Below the pieces are notes generated by a model that did no database searches, was not told the origin of the DNA, and saw only the letters and a program-made list of their open reading frames with translations. This document shows positions 1 to 7,240 of a stretch of DNA of 64,000 bases, one piece after another. The stretch is from assembly GCF_000226565.1 (NCBI RefSeq), contig NC_016041.1, positions 3,596,001 through 3,660,000 of the forward strand, given 5' to 3'. The position numbers and the translations under genes are program-made. Position 1 is the first letter of the stretch. Each line of letters begins with the position of its first letter. The DNA comes from Glaciecola nitratireducens FR1064. GTDB taxonomy: Bacteria > Pseudomonadota > Gammaproteobacteria > Enterobacterales > Alteromonadaceae.

Positions 1-2
1 GT

Positions 3-2060
3 CCGCTTAAACTTAATTCTTTCTTCGACAATGAAGGAGCTTTAAGCTTTGCTGAAGTTGCTGCAGGTGACCGTGGTAATGTGATTCAAGTAGTAACATC
101 TGGTGGTGGTAATATTTCAATCAATCCAGACGATGGCGATCCAATAGCTTTATTTGGTATGGGCAACAACCCTAAATTTGAAGACTTGCACGCTGCTGAG
201 TTACGTTTTGACATAAATGTGCAAAGCGCAGATGCTGCGAGTACTTTTTTAGTGAAAATGGACAGCGGCTTCCCGGCGCTTGGCCAAGTCAGTATTTCTG
301 CAGACGATTTTGCTAGAGGTACTTGGACAACGGTTAGCGTTAAGGTAAATGACTTACTTGCGTTCCGTGGCGAAGGATTTGATCCTCTTAACACCAGCAA
401 AATCCAAAGCATGTTTGTATTTGAGCCCACAGGTGCAGCAGAGGTATTGATTGACAATATCACCTTAAGTTGTGGAAATCCTGGTAGCTGCGGTATCGTT
501 GCTCCTGTACCACCAGCTCCGCCAATCGAAGGCCCGTTCTCAATGGCAGGCGTTTGGGCGATAGCACCGGAAGCAGGTTCTATAGGGGTAGGTCCAGTGG
601 CTGGCGACATTAGTTGGTTTGCTATTGATGATGTCGGTGTTGAAGAGCGCTCTTGCTTCTATGATGATACTTATGTGTTCAACGAAGATGGTTCTTTTGC
701 GAATGTTCTCGGGGATGATACCTGGATTGAACAATGGCAGAGTGGCAATGCTGATGCTTGTGGCGCTCCTGTATCTCCACACGACGGTATGGGCGCAGCT
801 ACATGGTCTTACGATGGCGATGCTGGCACCTTAACTCTGGACGGCTTCGGCGCTTACGCGGGTATTCCGAAGGCAGTTAATAGCGGAGAGCTACCAAACG
901 TACAAGTTCCACCAAGCGTTACATATACCATCGAAGAAGTTGGCAATGACCGCATGATTGTAGTTATTGAGTCAGGTACAGGTGTCTTTTGGCAATTTGT
1001 TATGCAGAAACTCGAGAGCTTTGGTAACCCAGGTCCTGCTCCAGAACGCACTTTTGCTGGAACTTGGCAAGTTGAACCGGTAGCTGGTTCACTCGGTGTG
1101 GGTCCAGCGCGCGGTGATATATCATGGTTTGCTATAGATGATGCCGGTGTAGAACAACGTTCATGTTTCTATGATGACGGTTATGTATTTGGACGTGATG
1201 GCACCTTCAACAATGACCTAGGCGATGAGACATGGGTAGAAGAGTGGCAGAGCGGCAGCCCAGATGCTTGTGGTGCAACTGTTGCTCCTTATGACGGTGC
1301 GTTAAGTCAATCATGGACGTATACCGAAGGGGAAAATGAAGACGTTGGTACATTACTGATTGATGGTTTAGGCGGCTATATGGGCATTCCTAAAGCTAAC
1401 AACGATGGCGAACTACCAGCTGTTTCAGCTCCTTCGAGTATCACTTATGAAGTGACATGGGAAGATGACAATACAGTGGTTATTGATATCGAATCGGGCA
1501 CAAATGTGTGGTGGAGATACAGAATGATCAAAACTGTTCAACCTGAGCCAGTTGCACCTGTTGACGTTTCTCCGGTAACGGGAACATGGAGAGTTGCTCC
1601 TGAAGCAGGGTCATTAGGTGTTGGTCCGGCTATGGGTGACATATCTTGGTTTGCTATTGATGAAGCCGGTGTGGCACAACGTTCATGCTTTTATGACGAC
1701 GACTATGTGTTTTCTGCAGATGGTACTTTCGACAACGTCTTAGGTGATGATACTTGGGTAGAGCAGTGGCAGACTGGTAATCCTGATGCCTGTGGCGCAC
1801 CTGTTGCCCCTCACGATGGATTAACTGATGCGACATGGGAGCTAGATCAAGAAAATGGTACACTTACGATAATTGGCAATGGCGCATATGTCGGAATTCC
1901 TAAAGCGTTGAATAATGGTGAATTAGGCGCTGATAATCCAGGAAGTTTTACAGGTTCAATTGAATATATGGTTGAATTTACAGACAACGACAGCCGGATG
2001 GTATTAAACATCGAGTCAGGTAGTAATGTATGGTGGCGTTTTGTTATGGAAAAACAATAA
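3..2060 (+). CDS. Secreted carbohydrate-binding-like protein, C-terminal part (5' truncated by window edge)
   Basis: The reading frame is open from the first base of the window, so the true start and any catalytic domain lie upstream. Roughly the first 155 codons resemble the galactose-binding-like C-terminal domain of marine exo-glucanases (ExoP type): a beta-rich stretch ending in VLIDNITL. A Pro-rich linker (PVPPAPPIEG) leads to three tandem copies of a ~170-residue module, each with GVGP, GDISWFAID, RSCFYDD, DACG, GIPKA and a WW/FW-R/Q aromatic end. The two Cys per module suggest disulfides outside the cytoplasm. Gene context (GH17 enzymes, TonB receptor) suggests a beta-glucan-binding or -degrading surface or secreted protein. 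Family assignment of the repeated module is not certain. No signal peptide is visible because the start is missing. Confidence 0.8.
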   Translation, partial: PLKLNSFFDNEGALSFAEVAAGDRGNVIQVVTSGGGNISINPDDGDPIALFGMGNNPKFEDLHAAELRFDINVQSADAASTFLVKMDSGFPALGQVSISADDFARGTWTTVSVKVNDLLAFRGEGFDPLNTSKIQSMFVFEPTGAAEVLIDNITLSCGNPGSCGIVAPVPPAPPIEGPFSMAGVWAIAPEAGSIGVGPVAGDISWFAIDDVGVEERSCFYDDTYVFNEDGSFANVLGDDTWIEQWQSGNADACGAPVSPHDGMGAATWSYDGDAGTLTLDGFGAYAGIPKAVNSGELPNVQVPPSVTYTIEEVGNDRMIVVIESGTGVFWQFVMQKLESFGNPGPAPERTFAGTWQVEPVAGSLGVGPARGDISWFAIDDAGVEQRSCFYDDGYVFGRDGTFNNDLGDETWVEEWQSGSPDACGATVAPYDGALSQSWTYTEGENEDVGTLLIDGLGGYMGIPKANNDGELPAVSAPSSITYEVTWEDDNTVVIDIESGTNVWWRYRMIKTVQPEPVAPVDVSPVTGTWRVAPEAGSLGVGPAMGDISWFAIDEAGVAQRSCFYDDDYVFSADGTFDNVLGDDTWVEQWQTGNPDACGAPVAPHDGLTDATWELDQENGTLTIIGNGAYVGIPKALNNGELGADNPGSFTGSIEYMVEFTDNDSRMVLNIESGSNVWWRFVMEKQ
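549..2057 (+). repeat. Three in-frame copies of a ~170-codon module
   Basis: The copies start near 549, 1059 and 1581. The first conserved Trp codons are at 555, 1065 and 1587, giving spacings of 510 and 522 bp. Protein similarity between copies is very high over the whole unit, while DNA identity is visibly lower. This points to an old duplication kept by selection rather than recent slippage. Confidence 0.85.
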
Positions 2061-2101
2061 TCACGAACAAATCTGGCTTTAGATTTTAGGCCGAAAATAC
2101 A

Positions 2102-2130
2102 AAAGGTGTTGCTCTCAGAGCAACACCTTT
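2102..2130 (+). terminator. Rho-independent terminator, probably bidirectional
   Basis: A perfect 13-bp stem (2102-2114 with 2118-2130) encloses a 3-nt loop and is followed by a T-run to 2136. It lies 41 bp after the stop at 2060. On the minus strand it is followed by four T residues, so it may also stop transcripts arriving from the halogenase operon. The rest of 2061-2355 shows nothing gene-like. Confidence 0.9.
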
Positions 2131-2355
2131 TTTTTTGGGTAAACAACTAAGCTACCAAAGAGCAGAAAAATAATCGTTGAAAATAATCTATTTACTAAGG
2201 AGAACAGTTCACGCTTAGCTTATTAATCGAACACATAAATTGCAGAGAAAAGCTCTACAGACCACTTTGCTATATAAGCCCCTTATTAACTTCTAAGAGG
2301 CCTGTTCTCGTTATCTTAGAGCATATCGAATGATAAAAAATTAGGCGAATAAAGG

Positions 2356-3852
2356 CTATTTGCTTGCAGCGTGGCTCATAAAATGTTGGATAAACTGAGT
2401 GTGCGGGGGCAAGCTAGTTAGTTGCTTTTGAATATTAAATTCTTGCTGGCGCATAAACATATTCAAATCACGATCACTCATCATATCGACAATTGGGTGA
2501 TACTGCTTTGGTGTTAAACCCTGACCCAACATAACTTGAACCCAAGAATTTTCAGCGAACAGGTCATCCTGTTCTTCGATAATAGTGCCATTGTTCTTAA
2601 ATAAATCTAAAATCTGTTGTAAACGATCAGACACTTTAATTTCTCGTAGGTAACGCCAAAATTCGTGGTCGTCTCGCTCCTGCAGATGGTAATGAAGCAC
2701 AATAAAATCACGAATAGTTTCTGTCTCAACCGCCATTTGTTGATTAAAACGATTAACTAGATTTTGATCAATCCCTTCGTTTGGGAATAAACTAATTAAC
2801 CAAACAATAGCTTGTTGGATTAAATGAATACTGGTGGACTCTAAAGGTTCGAGGAAGCCACTAGACAAGCCAATAGACACACAATTTTTATGCCAGAACT
2901 CTTTTCTTTGTCCAGTAGTGAAACGGATAAGTCGTGGATCTGTAATCGGCTCGCCATCAATACCTCTTAACAGATCGTCGAGCGCACTTTCTTCACTTTT
3001 AAAGTTTGTTGAAAAAACAACACCGTTTCCAACTCTATGTTGCAGTGGTATTTGCCAGCGCCAGCCAGCGTCTAAAGCGATAGAACGCGTATACGGCACG
3101 GCTGGTCGGTGTGATTTCGTTTGCACTGCGTACGCAGCGTTTGCCGGCAACGTATCACTCCAATCATTATATCCAACGCCCAATGCTTGACCCAATAACA
3201 AGGAACGAAATCCTGTACAATCAATAAACAGGTCTCCTTCCACTATTTGTCCGGATTCTAATAATATTGATTTAATATGACCGGATTGCTTATCGATATC
3301 TACCTTATCTATTTTTCCTTCAATACGGGTTACGCTGTGCTTTTCAGCGATGCCGCGAAGAAATTGGCCATATTTGGCTGAATCTAAATGATATGCATAG
3401 TTTAGACTTTGGTTTTTTGTATGCGCGAATCTACCTTTTTCTGCAGCTAAGGTTTCCAGACTATATTCAGAAAAACTTTTTGCCATCTTTTGCTCTTTAG
3501 CACGCAACCAAAAATGATGAAATCCAGCAGCCCAACAAGACGTACCTGATTTACCAAAAGAATGGAAGTATTTATGATCAAGTCGCTTCCAGTTTTCGAA
3601 CATGATGCCAAGTTTATAAGTACCGTTAACGGCCTTCAGAAAGTCGGCTTCGCGGATTTTTAATAGCTGATGAATAGTTAATAACGAAGGTACGGTTGCC
3701 TCGCCCACTCCCACTGTTGGTATGTCGTCTGATTCAACTAAGGTAATATTAAGTCGCTTACCAATGGTTGCAGCGATAGTCGCTGCTGCCATCCATCCTG
3801 CTGTGCCGCCACCAGCAATCACTACTCTGTTTATTAATTTATTTTGAGTCAT
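2356..3852 (-). CDS. Flavin-dependent tryptophan halogenase-like protein
   Basis: This 498-residue protein has the family features of PrnA-type FADH2-dependent halogenases. There is an N-terminal dinucleotide-binding motif GGGTAGW (~14-20), the catalytic-lysine region GTYKLGIMFENW (~77-88), the halogenase signature WRWQIP (~265), and the FLEPLEST segment that carries the catalytic glutamate in the family. The substrate cannot be read from sequence: relatives in TonB-receptor loci include enzymes such as BrvH that halogenate free indoles. It needs a separate flavin reductase, and none is seen nearby. It is the last gene of a minus-strand operon, 20 bp after the cupin-like gene. Confidence 0.9.
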   Translation of the reverse strand: MTQNKLINRVVIAGGGTAGWMAAATIAATIGKRLNITLVESDDIPTVGVGEATVPSLLTIHQLLKIREADFLKAVNGTYKLGIMFENWKRLDHKYFHSFGKSGTSCWAAGFHHFWLRAKEQKMAKSFSEYSLETLAAEKGRFAHTKNQSLNYAYHLDSAKYGQFLRGIAEKHSVTRIEGKIDKVDIDKQSGHIKSILLESGQIVEGDLFIDCTGFRSLLLGQALGVGYNDWSDTLPANAAYAVQTKSHRPAVPYTRSIALDAGWRWQIPLQHRVGNGVVFSTNFKSEESALDDLLRGIDGEPITDPRLIRFTTGQRKEFWHKNCVSIGLSSGFLEPLESTSIHLIQQAIVWLISLFPNEGIDQNLVNRFNQQMAVETETIRDFIVLHYHLQERDDHEFWRYLREIKVSDRLQQILDLFKNNGTIIEEQDDLFAENSWVQVMLGQGLTPKQYHPIVDMMSDRDLNMFMRQQEFNIQKQLTSLPPHTQFIQHFMSHAASK

Positions 3853-3872
3853 ACTATTTATTACACTTCACG

Positions 3873-4883
3873 CTATTTTAATTTAGTTATTAGGTGCGCA
3901 CGTATTTTGTGTGCAATTATTTCTGTCATGTCAGATTGCTTTTGCCTTACTTGATCAGGCAAGTGCTCGTAAATATCTGAGGGCGGGTCGAAGACATAGT
4001 TGTTAAACATATTTTGCCATGCTTCCCTTTGACTTTTAGGTAAGTGTCTTATACTTAACATCGCATGCAAAAGTGCATTGGTTGGCACACCTAAATAAGC
4101 TGGCGTATTTCGCCACCAGTAATTAACTAAGCCATTCAGCGCACTTAGGCTCTCTACTGAGTGCCACCACATACTTGGAATAAAAATAGCGTCTCCAGGA
4201 GCAAGAATTGTAGTTTTAGCACTAAGCATTGCGTTTGCAAACTTCGGATATGTTTGTAAATCTGGTTCTTGAATATTTACCATGCTGATAGGCTGACCAG
4301 CAGGGGTGAAATCTAAGGGCCCTATATATAAGTTTTCTTGTTGTTCAGGTGGAAAAAGCGTGAATTTTCGTTCACCAATTACGCAACAAGCCAAATTATC
4401 AGGAAAATCAAAATGAGGCGCAATCACCGAACGATTGCCTAACCAAATGCTTTGACTAAGCAGATCTTGCTCGAGAACTAGCCTATTTTCATGCGCGAAA
4501 CGCGGCAAATGCTGCTCGATTGCCAATGAGCCAACATAGTATGTTGCTTGAGCAGTCTGTTCTGATATATCAAGGAGTTTCTCTAGCATGTCGTCTAGAT
4601 ATACTTTTGACTGCACAAAATTGAAACCATCTACAGATTCATTATAAAAAATGCGTCCATTGGCTTCTGGCTTTGCCATAAACGCATTAACAGCTTGCCC
4701 ATTATAAAATTGGTTGAGATAAGCTACTGCGGACTGGTTGGAAACTAATGATTTTTTAACTAAAGGCCATTCAGAAACTAGCCCTCTAAGCACCACAGGT
4801 TGATTTGATGAGTATATTTGTTCGGGTATACATGACGGCGAACACTGAAGCTCTTGAATTGGCGTAGCATCGTTCATCGTCAT
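3873..4883 (-). CDS. Cupin-like/JmjC-type (cupin_8) protein
   Basis: This 336-residue protein has a cupin_8/JmjC-like fold signature: HFDFPDNLAC (~155-164) supplies the H-x-D metal pair, FTLFPPEQ follows, and APGDAIFIPSMWWHSVES gives the distal His. The family includes Fe(II)/2-oxoglutarate hydroxylases of proteins or small molecules. The substrate here is unknown. It lies 12 bp downstream of the SapC-like gene and 20 bp upstream of a halogenase, so it is cotranscribed. Such cupins accompany halogenases and SapC proteins in TonB-receptor loci of Alteromonadales and Caulobacter-type bacteria. A second ATG two codons downstream is possible as the start. Confidence 0.85.
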   Translation of the reverse strand: MTMNDATPIQELQCSPSCIPEQIYSSNQPVVLRGLVSEWPLVKKSLVSNQSAVAYLNQFYNGQAVNAFMAKPEANGRIFYNESVDGFNFVQSKVYLDDMLEKLLDISEQTAQATYYVGSLAIEQHLPRFAHENRLVLEQDLLSQSIWLGNRSVIAPHFDFPDNLACCVIGERKFTLFPPEQQENLYIGPLDFTPAGQPISMVNIQEPDLQTYPKFANAMLSAKTTILAPGDAIFIPSMWWHSVESLSALNGLVNYWWRNTPAYLGVPTNALLHAMLSIRHLPKSQREAWQNMFNNYVFDPPSDIYEHLPDQVRQKQSDMTEIIAHKIRAHLITKLK

Positions 4884-4895
4884 ATTAACTGCCGT

Positions 4896-5615
4896 CTAAA
4901 GCACATTTACGTTACGAATATCCACTAAATTACCAAGATTAGACATGGATGCCATAATCATCGTAATAGGAAGCAATAATTTCTGATCATTTAACTCTTT
5001 TAATGCGTCAGCAGATAAAGCTTCAAATTTGTCATCAGCAATCGTACTGAAGCCAACTAGTTCATAACTACTGCCATCTTTTAATGTAATTGCAATAGTA
5101 GTATCTTCTAGCAATTCGTGTTTTTCCAATGCATCGACTAACAATTTGTTTTGCTGATGCCCAACATCAATTGACTCAAGCATTTTAACAACTTGTTCTA
5201 AATACGGCGTATACGCGCCCTGCTCATCGAATACAGATTCGCCTTGTATATTATTGACTCTAGGGTGCTCTGGATTGAATGAAATAACTTGCTGTTTCTC
5301 ATCACTTCCTTCTAATTGCTGAAAGCCAATTGAGAACGGTTGCCTTTGCACCATAATAGGAATGTAACGAGCATTCCATCCTTGCTGAGTTAAAAATAAA
5401 TTTTCACCCTCTTCAAATCCGAACAAGGCAATTGGAAAGGTGGTATTACTGTCCTTGTCTCTGTATACAAGTATTGGATAGTGTGACAACGCAAGTCGAA
5501 ATTCAAAAGGGTAAGTCATGCAAAACATGACGTCATCGCCTAACTCAGATGAACGATCTAGTCTAATCTTTAAGTCCGCATGAGCCACATTATTTAACAT
5601 TTCATATTTCGACAT
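4896..5615 (-). CDS. SapC family protein
   Basis: This 239-residue protein resembles the SapC family, named after a Campylobacter S-layer secretion locus but of unproven biochemical role. Visible family features are the N-terminal LDRSSELGDDV and MTYPFEFRLALSHYPILVYRD segments and ALFGFEEGENLFLTQQGW. No signal peptide or membrane helix is evident, so it is probably cytoplasmic. Its start overlaps the end of the upstream halogenase by 14 bp and has an AGGG site 6 nt before the ATG, which suggests translational coupling. Its role next to the halogenases is unknown. Confidence 0.85.
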   Translation of the reverse strand: MSKYEMLNNVAHADLKIRLDRSSELGDDVMFCMTYPFEFRLALSHYPILVYRDKDSNTTFPIALFGFEEGENLFLTQQGWNARYIPIMVQRQPFSIGFQQLEGSDEKQQVISFNPEHPRVNNIQGESVFDEQGAYTPYLEQVVKMLESIDVGHQQNKLLVDALEKHELLEDTTIAITLKDGSSYELVGFSTIADDKFEALSADALKELNDQKLLLPITMIMASMSNLGNLVDIRNVNVL

Positions 5616-7167
5616 TGGGTACCCTGTTCATCCAACTTTGTTTAATATCAAGTAACAACTTCCGATTAGTGGGTAGATGTTGACATAATTTTTGTAATTC
5701 TGCATGTTTGTTGCTAAGTAATTTTTTAAGATGTAAACGCTCTTCGCTAGCTAAGCGCCTATCAGCGAGGGTGCTTTTCGATTGAAACCCCATGCCATAT
5801 AAGATGAATTGATAGCTCGCTGGCGGAAACATCGACTCGGCTACTTCAACATCGGCATGCCACGGTGCTCTATTTTTCCACATCATCAATGAGCGTTGCA
5901 GAGATATGGGTATAGTGTTTTGTTCTCGATGGTTTATCCAATACTGACTATCGGTTCTGTTTGATAGTATGTAGTGTAACTTAATGAAATCAATAATATT
6001 GTTCCAATGTAAGTCCATTCTTTTGTTGAATTTTTTTGCTAATAAACCGAGTTCATTTCGACTTGCAGGCAGATGCTCTCTTAAAAACTTGGCTGAGAAT
6101 TCAACTAGTATCATTGCCGTAGCTTCAAGGGGATCAATAAATCCTGCCGATAATCCAATAGCTAAGCAATTACCTTTCCAGTAAGTCTCTAGATGCCCAG
6201 GTTCAATATTTATTTTATTGGGACTCAGACCGGCAATATTGATGTGAGGCATGTGTTTTTGCATATATTGCTCAGCGGTATCAAAAGCTTGCTGCTCGGT
6301 ACCGTACTTACTAGAATACACCACACCAATTCCCTTTCGAGTGGGTAAAGATATATCCCAAATCCATCCATTCTTATGAGCAGTTGCGTGCGTAGCCGAG
6401 TTTATTGCGGCGTTCTCATGACTGTAGGGCACTTGAAAAGCCATAGCGCGGTCATTGAACAGTACATCTTTAACACTTTTAAAGGGTACCTTTAAGGACT
6501 TTCCAATGAGTAGGCGCTTAAAACCCGTGCAGTCTATAAACAGGTCGCCTTCTATTTGTGTTCCATCAGCAAGCACAACGCTTTCAATGAATGTGGCATT
6601 GTGCGCATTCACCGAACTAACATCCGCAGAAATATGTTTCACACCTAAGTTATTAATACTGTGATTTTTTAACAGGGTAGCGAACTTACCCGCGTTAAGA
6701 TGGTAGCCGTAGTTGAGCACGTTCGCATACTCTGGTGTAGTGGCTTGTTTAGGCGCTAAATTGTGCTGACAGACGCCGGCTTGATTAGTGGCGAATTCGT
6801 CGAATGACAAGTCTGATGGTGACTCCAACCAATGGTCGACGATGTTGATGTCTTTATAGCCGATAGGCAGAGAGAAAGGATGGTAATAGCTTTCACCTTC
6901 ATTCCAATCAATAAAACGTGAACCTTGTTTGAAACTGGCATCACATTCGCTGATAAATTGTGCTTCAGAAATGCCTATGCGCCGAAGTGTGGCAGCCATC
7001 GTCGGCCAAGTGCCCTCACCAACGCCGATTGTCTTAATATTAGGAGATTCAATCAACGTAATATTGAATTTGGTTTTGGTATCAAAATGTGCTGCTAAAA
7101 CGGCTGCGGTAAGCCACCCTGCTGTACCACCACCCACTATTACAATGTTGTTAATATCAGATTTCAT
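5602..7167 (-). CDS. Flavin-dependent tryptophan halogenase-like protein (second copy)
   Basis: This 521-residue protein is a divergent paralogue of the halogenase at 2356-3852. It has GGGTAGW (~12-18), the lysine region ASFKQGSRFIDW (~81-92), GDLFIDCTGFKRLL and AGFIDPLEATAM with the expected catalytic glutamate. The diagnostic WxWxIP is WIWDIS here, so the canonical Pro is replaced. Activity or substrate may therefore differ from the first copy. The gene follows the TonB receptor after a 73-bp gap containing a strong hairpin terminator, and an AGGG site lies just before the ATG. Transcription needs read-through or an internal promoter. Confidence 0.88.
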   Translation of the reverse strand: MKSDINNIVIVGGGTAGWLTAAVLAAHFDTKTKFNITLIESPNIKTIGVGEGTWPTMAATLRRIGISEAQFISECDASFKQGSRFIDWNEGESYYHPFSLPIGYKDINIVDHWLESPSDLSFDEFATNQAGVCQHNLAPKQATTPEYANVLNYGYHLNAGKFATLLKNHSINNLGVKHISADVSSVNAHNATFIESVVLADGTQIEGDLFIDCTGFKRLLIGKSLKVPFKSVKDVLFNDRAMAFQVPYSHENAAINSATHATAHKNGWIWDISLPTRKGIGVVYSSKYGTEQQAFDTAEQYMQKHMPHINIAGLSPNKINIEPGHLETYWKGNCLAIGLSAGFIDPLEATAMILVEFSAKFLREHLPASRNELGLLAKKFNKRMDLHWNNIIDFIKLHYILSNRTDSQYWINHREQNTIPISLQRSLMMWKNRAPWHADVEVAESMFPPASYQFILYGMGFQSKSTLADRRLASEERLHLKKLLSNKHAELQKLCQHLPTNRKLLLDIKQSWMNRVPNVEI

Positions 7168-7184
7168 AGGCCCTAAATTTAAAA

Positions 7185-7221
7185 AAAACTCACCATCAAC
7201 ATTACGTCCATGGTGAGTTTT
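7185..7221 (-). terminator. Intrinsic terminator between TonB receptor and halogenase genes
   Basis: The 12-bp perfect arms are 7210-7221 and 7185-7196, with a 13-nt loop. On the minus strand the second arm is followed by at least four more T residues. It sits between the receptor stop (7241) and the next ATG (7167). It probably lowers expression of the four downstream genes relative to the receptor. Confidence 0.85.
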
Positions 7222-7240
7222 GGCTCAATTTGATTTCGAA

